Assembly (NCBI GenBank): GCA_002704225.1
Contig: PAFU01000057.1
Coordinates: 8,159-47,226, forward strand
Direction of reading: 5' to 3'
DNA length: 39,068 bases
Origin: Gammaproteobacteria bacterium
Lineage (GTDB): Bacteria > Pseudomonadota > Gammaproteobacteria > Pseudomonadales > Azotimanducaceae
Within the stretch, counting starts at the first letter, position 1; every line of letters starts with the position of its first letter. The notes under the pieces are model-generated. The model ran no database searches and had not been told where the DNA came from. It was given only the letters and a program-made list of their open reading frames with translations. Shown here piece after piece: positions 36,532 through 39,068 of this stretch. The translations under genes and the position numbers were made by a program.

Positions 36532-37038
36532 CTAGCGCAGTGGTGATTGGACGAACCCGTCCCGGTTCGGCATCTCCACTTCAACCAGCGTCTGTGCCGA
36601 CAGTTCAGCATCCAAGGCCAACAAACCGTTGAGATGCAAAACGTAGGCTGTCACCGCATAAACGTCAGGATCGCTCAGTGTTTTTTCGTTGCCGTAGGGC
36701 ATGGCACGCTTTACGTAATCAAACAGCGTGGTGGCATAGGGCCAATAACTGCCAACGGTTTTCAATGCAGATGACGTCGTCAGCGTACCCGCACCACCGA
36801 CAAGCGCGTTACCCCGCAGCTTTCCCTCAGCGCCGTGACAAGCCGCGCACTGAGTGAGATATATCATTCTTCCAGTCTCAGCTGTGCCGGTGCCCGGCGG
36901 CAATCCGCTGCCATCGCTGGCAGCCACGGACTCGTAACCCTCCGGCGCGTCAATGCCCAACGCGGGCCGAAGATCGTGTCCCATTTGGGCCTCAGCCAAG
37001 GTTGCGAGGCTGAGCAAACACAGTACAAGGCTACGCAT
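36532..37038 (-). CDS. soxD: Periplasmic monoheme cytochrome c, SoxD/SorB-like electron acceptor
   Basis: This 168-residue cytochrome has a signal peptide (residues 1-18, ending in AEA). The heme site is CAACH at residues 64-68. A likely Met ligand lies in KRAMPYGNEKTLSDPDVYAVTAYVL, shortened in meaning to MPYG and the YAVTAYVL helix that are shared with the C-terminal part of SoxD. Full SoxD proteins of Paracoccus type are longer and carry two hemes; this one has a single heme like SorB. It should take electrons from the sulfite dehydrogenase encoded just upstream. ATG at 37038 is preferred to 37044 because AAGGA is then six bases away. It overlaps the upstream gene by eight bases. Confidence 0.88.
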   Translation of the reverse strand: MRSLVLCLLSLATLAEAQMGHDLRPALGIDAPEGYESVAASDGSGLPPGTGTAETGRMIYLTQCAACHGAEGKLRGNALVGGAGTLTTSSALKTVGSYWPYATTLFDYVKRAMPYGNEKTLSDPDVYAVTAYVLHLNGLLALDAELSAQTLVEVEMPNRDGFVQSPLR

Positions 37039-38302
37039 AAACATTCCTTACGGAACCGTTCGCGTTGACCTGCCAACTTTGAATGCCGTTGAAGTGGTAG
37101 CTGAACCCCGGAGCCACATTGGCCAACGCCGATGCTCGGGTGGGCTGGACGTTTCCCGCGCTATCAACGGCCCGGCTCTGTAATACCGCAGGCTGGCCTT
37201 GCCAACGCCAAGGGATACGAAATCGCACCGCTCTCATTGGGCCCGGTTCAGACTGCAGCATCGCTTCCGCCCAAGAGCGGCCTCCATCAGCGCTGACCTC
37301 AACCCGGCGAATACTGCCATTCCCAGACCACGCTAAGCCCGAGATCTCATAGACACCCTGCCGGCCAAGTCTCATTTTTCCTGACGGAGAGGTAATCACT
37401 GATTTGGCTTGCATGCGCAGCGAAAACTGGGCCGCTTTTCCATCTAACGTCAGGTCCGTGTACTTACTGGTTTCTTCCCGGGTTTGAGCCGGCTGATCAA
37501 GCAGCTTCAAGCTGCGCAGCCATTTAACGCTCAAATTACCCTCGCAACCCGGCACTAACAGGCGCATAGGAAAACCCTGAGAACGCCTCAACGGCTCTCC
37601 ATTTTGATACAAAGCGATCATCGCATCGTTTAATGCAAGCGACAGTGGCACGCTACGATTCATGCCCGCCGCGTCTGCACCTTCCGCGATTACCCACTGG
37701 GCTGAAGCGTCTACTCCGGCTTCATCCAGCAAAAAATGCAAGGGCACTCCCGTCCACTCGGCGCTGGAAATCAATCCGTGGAGACCGCCTGCTGTCTCGT
37801 CCAGCGCCCCAGCAAGCGTGTTGCGATAGCTGTTGCCCGAACACTCCAAGAACAGCACTCGGCTTTGCATGGGATAGCGCAGCAACGCGTCATAATCGAA
37901 GGTTAGCGGCCGAGCAACCAGGCCGTGAACGGTGAGTTTGTGGCTCACAGGATCAATCTCAGGAATGCCGCTGTGATGGCGTTCAAAGTGCAGGCCATTC
38001 GGAGTAATGGTGCCGTTGAGCAGTTGCAGCGGCGTCGATGACGCCCCGGCTTGGCGTCCCATGGGGTGTACCGAAATTTGCTCACGCTGCAGCGAGGCCA
38101 TGCTCGGGCGATCACCGTATACCGATGGAGGCGCGCCGGAGCCACTGCGCCACGGTTCTTGATCAATCGACTCCTGCGCTAACAGTGGCGTCATTACTGC
38201 CGCAGCCGCGGTGCCCGCGCCCAGCTGCAGCCAATGACGACGACTCAACAAACCGTTGCCTGCGGTGTCGTCGCCATGTGGTTCGTCTTCTAGTTGGTGC
38301 AT
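37031..38302 (-). CDS. soxC: Sulfite dehydrogenase-type molybdoenzyme (SoxC/SorA family)
   Basis: This 423-residue sulfite oxidase-family protein carries a twin-arginine signal (SRRHWLQLGAGTAAAAVM, residues 20-37), so it is folded with its molybdenum cofactor and exported. The molybdenum ligand is Cys154 in FLECSGNS. Further SoxC segments are GTITPNGLHFERHHSG, ADAAGMNRSVPL, MIALYQNGEPL and the C-terminal dimerisation domain ending in GSVRNVYA. It should oxidise sulfite or a sulfur intermediate to sulfate and pass electrons to the adjacent cytochrome. The ATG has GGGAGGATAG before it. No soxXYZAB genes are present, so it may serve to detoxify sulfite, perhaps from organosulfonate breakdown, rather than thiosulfate oxidation. 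Confidence 0.94.
   Translation of the reverse strand: MHQLEDEPHGDDTAGNGLLSRRHWLQLGAGTAAAAVMTPLLAQESIDQEPWRSGSGAPPSVYGDRPSMASLQREQISVHPMGRQAGASSTPLQLLNGTITPNGLHFERHHSGIPEIDPVSHKLTVHGLVARPLTFDYDALLRYPMQSRVLFLECSGNSYRNTLAGALDETAGGLHGLISSAEWTGVPLHFLLDEAGVDASAQWVIAEGADAAGMNRSVPLSLALNDAMIALYQNGEPLRRSQGFPMRLLVPGCEGNLSVKWLRSLKLLDQPAQTREETSKYTDLTLDGKAAQFSLRMQAKSVITSPSGKMRLGRQGVYEISGLAWSGNGSIRRVEVSADGGRSWAEAMLQSEPGPMRAVRFRIPWRWQGQPAVLQSRAVDSAGNVQPTRASALANVAPGFSYHFNGIQSWQVNANGSVRNVYA
37045..37049 (-). promoter_or_regulatory. Ribosome-binding site that sets the soxD start
   Basis: AAGGA on the minus strand lies six bases before ATG 37038. It is only one or zero bases from ATG 37044, which makes 37044 unlikely. 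The site lies inside the end of soxC, consistent with translational coupling. Confidence 0.6.
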
Positions 38303-38500
38303 CTATCCTCCCGCTCTCCACTGATGATCCTAGCGCATCAACGGCTGCGCCCGAAAGCGGCTTCCTGCGTCAACCAAAACCCAGCGAAATGCGTACTGGC
38401 GCACAAAATCGAATCCGCGTCAGACCGTCGCAATTGTTTTTTTCGGTGGAATACGCAGGCTGTTGGTTCATCGTCACGCCAGTCAAAAAAACATCGCCGT

Positions 38501-38905
38501 ATGCTGAAGAAAACCAACAGAACACTGTTCGCCGCACTGATCACACTGTCTCTTATTGGGCAGGGTGCGACTGCGATCGCTAGCGGGTGCTCTGCAGGGC
38601 ATGCGGCCTCAGCGGATACGGTCACTGGTGCGACACCTGATGCTGTCCACGCGACACACGACCACACCGCCGTCATAAACCACCGGGGAAAATCCGTTTC
38701 GCCTGCAAGCGCAGGGTCTCTCGCAGACTGTTGCACCAACCTACTGTGTTTTCTGGACAACTGTGCAACGTCTGCGTCACTGAGCATCGTCGCAACCCTG
38801 TTACCGGAACCCTTTGATGACTCCAGCATGCTCAGCCCGGCATACGTAAGTTCTGATCTCAGCTCAGCTTCTGCCGCGCTCTTTCGACCACCGATTCGCC
38901 TCTAA
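38501..38905 (+). CDS. Small exported protein rich in Cys and His
   Basis: This 134-residue protein has a signal peptide (LFAALITLSLIGQGATAIA, ending near residue 27). The mature part has CSAGHAASAD, HATHDHTAV and ADCCTNLLCFLDNC, so it carries five Cys and several His that could bind a metal such as copper. I do not recognise the family with certainty; similar small proteins occur near copper-handling genes. The start is not well supported by a ribosome-binding site, and the open frame continues upstream to 38294. The 198 bases before it, back to soxC, are the likely promoter region of both divergent genes. Confidence 0.65.
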   Translation: MLKKTNRTLFAALITLSLIGQGATAIASGCSAGHAASADTVTGATPDAVHATHDHTAVINHRGKSVSPASAGSLADCCTNLLCFLDNCATSASLSIVATLLPEPFDDSSMLSPAYVSSDLSSASAALFRPPIRL

Positions 38906-39029
38906 GACGGGGCAAGTGCGTCTGACATTCAGACCACATCTCCTTGGATCATTGGTGGGGCCTAACACTCCCCAATAAACGCGCCTCGCGCGCAACCCTC
39001 CTTTGGAATCACAAAAGGGAGTCATAGCA

Positions 39030-39068
39030 ATGTGTATCAAACACTTACGATATGCGGGCATCTTCGCC
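39030..39068 (+). CDS. Start of a gene cut off at the right edge
   Basis: Thirteen codons (MCIKHLRYAGIFA) follow AAAAGGGAG eight or so bases upstream of an ATG. The frame stays open to the end of the window. The basic then hydrophobic beginning could be the start of a signal peptide. Nothing more can be said about the product. Confidence 0.5.
   Translation, partial: MCIKHLRYAGIFA

Noticed and set aside
38940-38990. GGGG...CCCC partial hairpin upstream of the last gene
   Set aside because: Pairing is short and interrupted, with no T run, so neither a terminator nor a riboswitch can be supported.

Overview
The window reads as chromosomal DNA of a free-living, aerobic gammaproteobacterium, probably marine. 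RoxA (YcfD-type ribosomal oxygenase) and a YaiL/DUF2058 protein point to Gammaproteobacteria. The CYP153 P450, PQQ alcohol dehydrogenase and molybdenum hydroxylase resemble those of hydrocarbon- and terpenoid-degrading marine lineages. That placement is an inference from protein families; there is no rRNA or other phylogenetic marker here. Coding density is high and no gap exceeds about 200 bases. I see no tRNA, rRNA, insertion sequence, phage gene or CRISPR array.

Layout. (1) 1-3710, minus: an exported (alpha/alpha)6-barrel glycosidase-like protein, roxA and a truncated methyltransferase, apparently one operon. (2) 3823-6012, plus: a quinohemoprotein alcohol dehydrogenase ending at a strong terminator. 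(3) 6071-8828, minus: an MFS transporter, YaiL and an atypical crotonase. (4) 8993-9580, plus: a VOC metalloenzyme. (5) 9615-16173, minus: a tight seven-gene operon with the three subunits of a molybdenum hydroxylase (FAD, 2Fe-2S, Mo), a MoaD/ThiS-like ubiquitin-fold protein, a membrane-anchored small protein, an alpha/beta hydrolase and a protein of unknown family. (6) 16303-21507: mixed single genes, namely an exported alpha/beta hydrolase, a hotdog-like protein, a TauD-type dioxygenase, a lipoprotein, a DUF4396 membrane protein and a TolC-like protein. (7) 21687-25014: CYP153, diverging from a MaoC-like protein, a CPBP protease and a nitroreductase. (8) 25087-31219, minus: lacZ, a class-C beta-lactamase-fold esterase, an SDR and a haloalkane-dehalogenase-like protein, facing a divergent aldose-dehydrogenase-like SDR. 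(9) 32108-36430: a membrane protein, an HSL-type esterase, a phytanoyl-CoA-type dioxygenase and an aldehyde dehydrogenase. (10) 36532-38302: a soxCD-like sulfite dehydrogenase pair. (11) Right edge: a small exported Cys/His protein and the first codons of another gene.

Together the genes look like a catabolic neighbourhood. A P450 hydroxylase, a periplasmic alcohol dehydrogenase and an aldehyde dehydrogenase could carry out terminal oxidation of an aliphatic substrate. CoA-thioester enzymes, several hydrolases, two Fe/2-oxoglutarate oxygenases and a molybdenum hydroxylase could process a more complex, oxygenated or cyclic compound. No transcription factor is recognisable anywhere in the 39 kb. 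The most promising candidate for something undescribed is the seven-gene molybdenum hydroxylase operon, because it carries its own MoaD-like protein and an orphan protein family.
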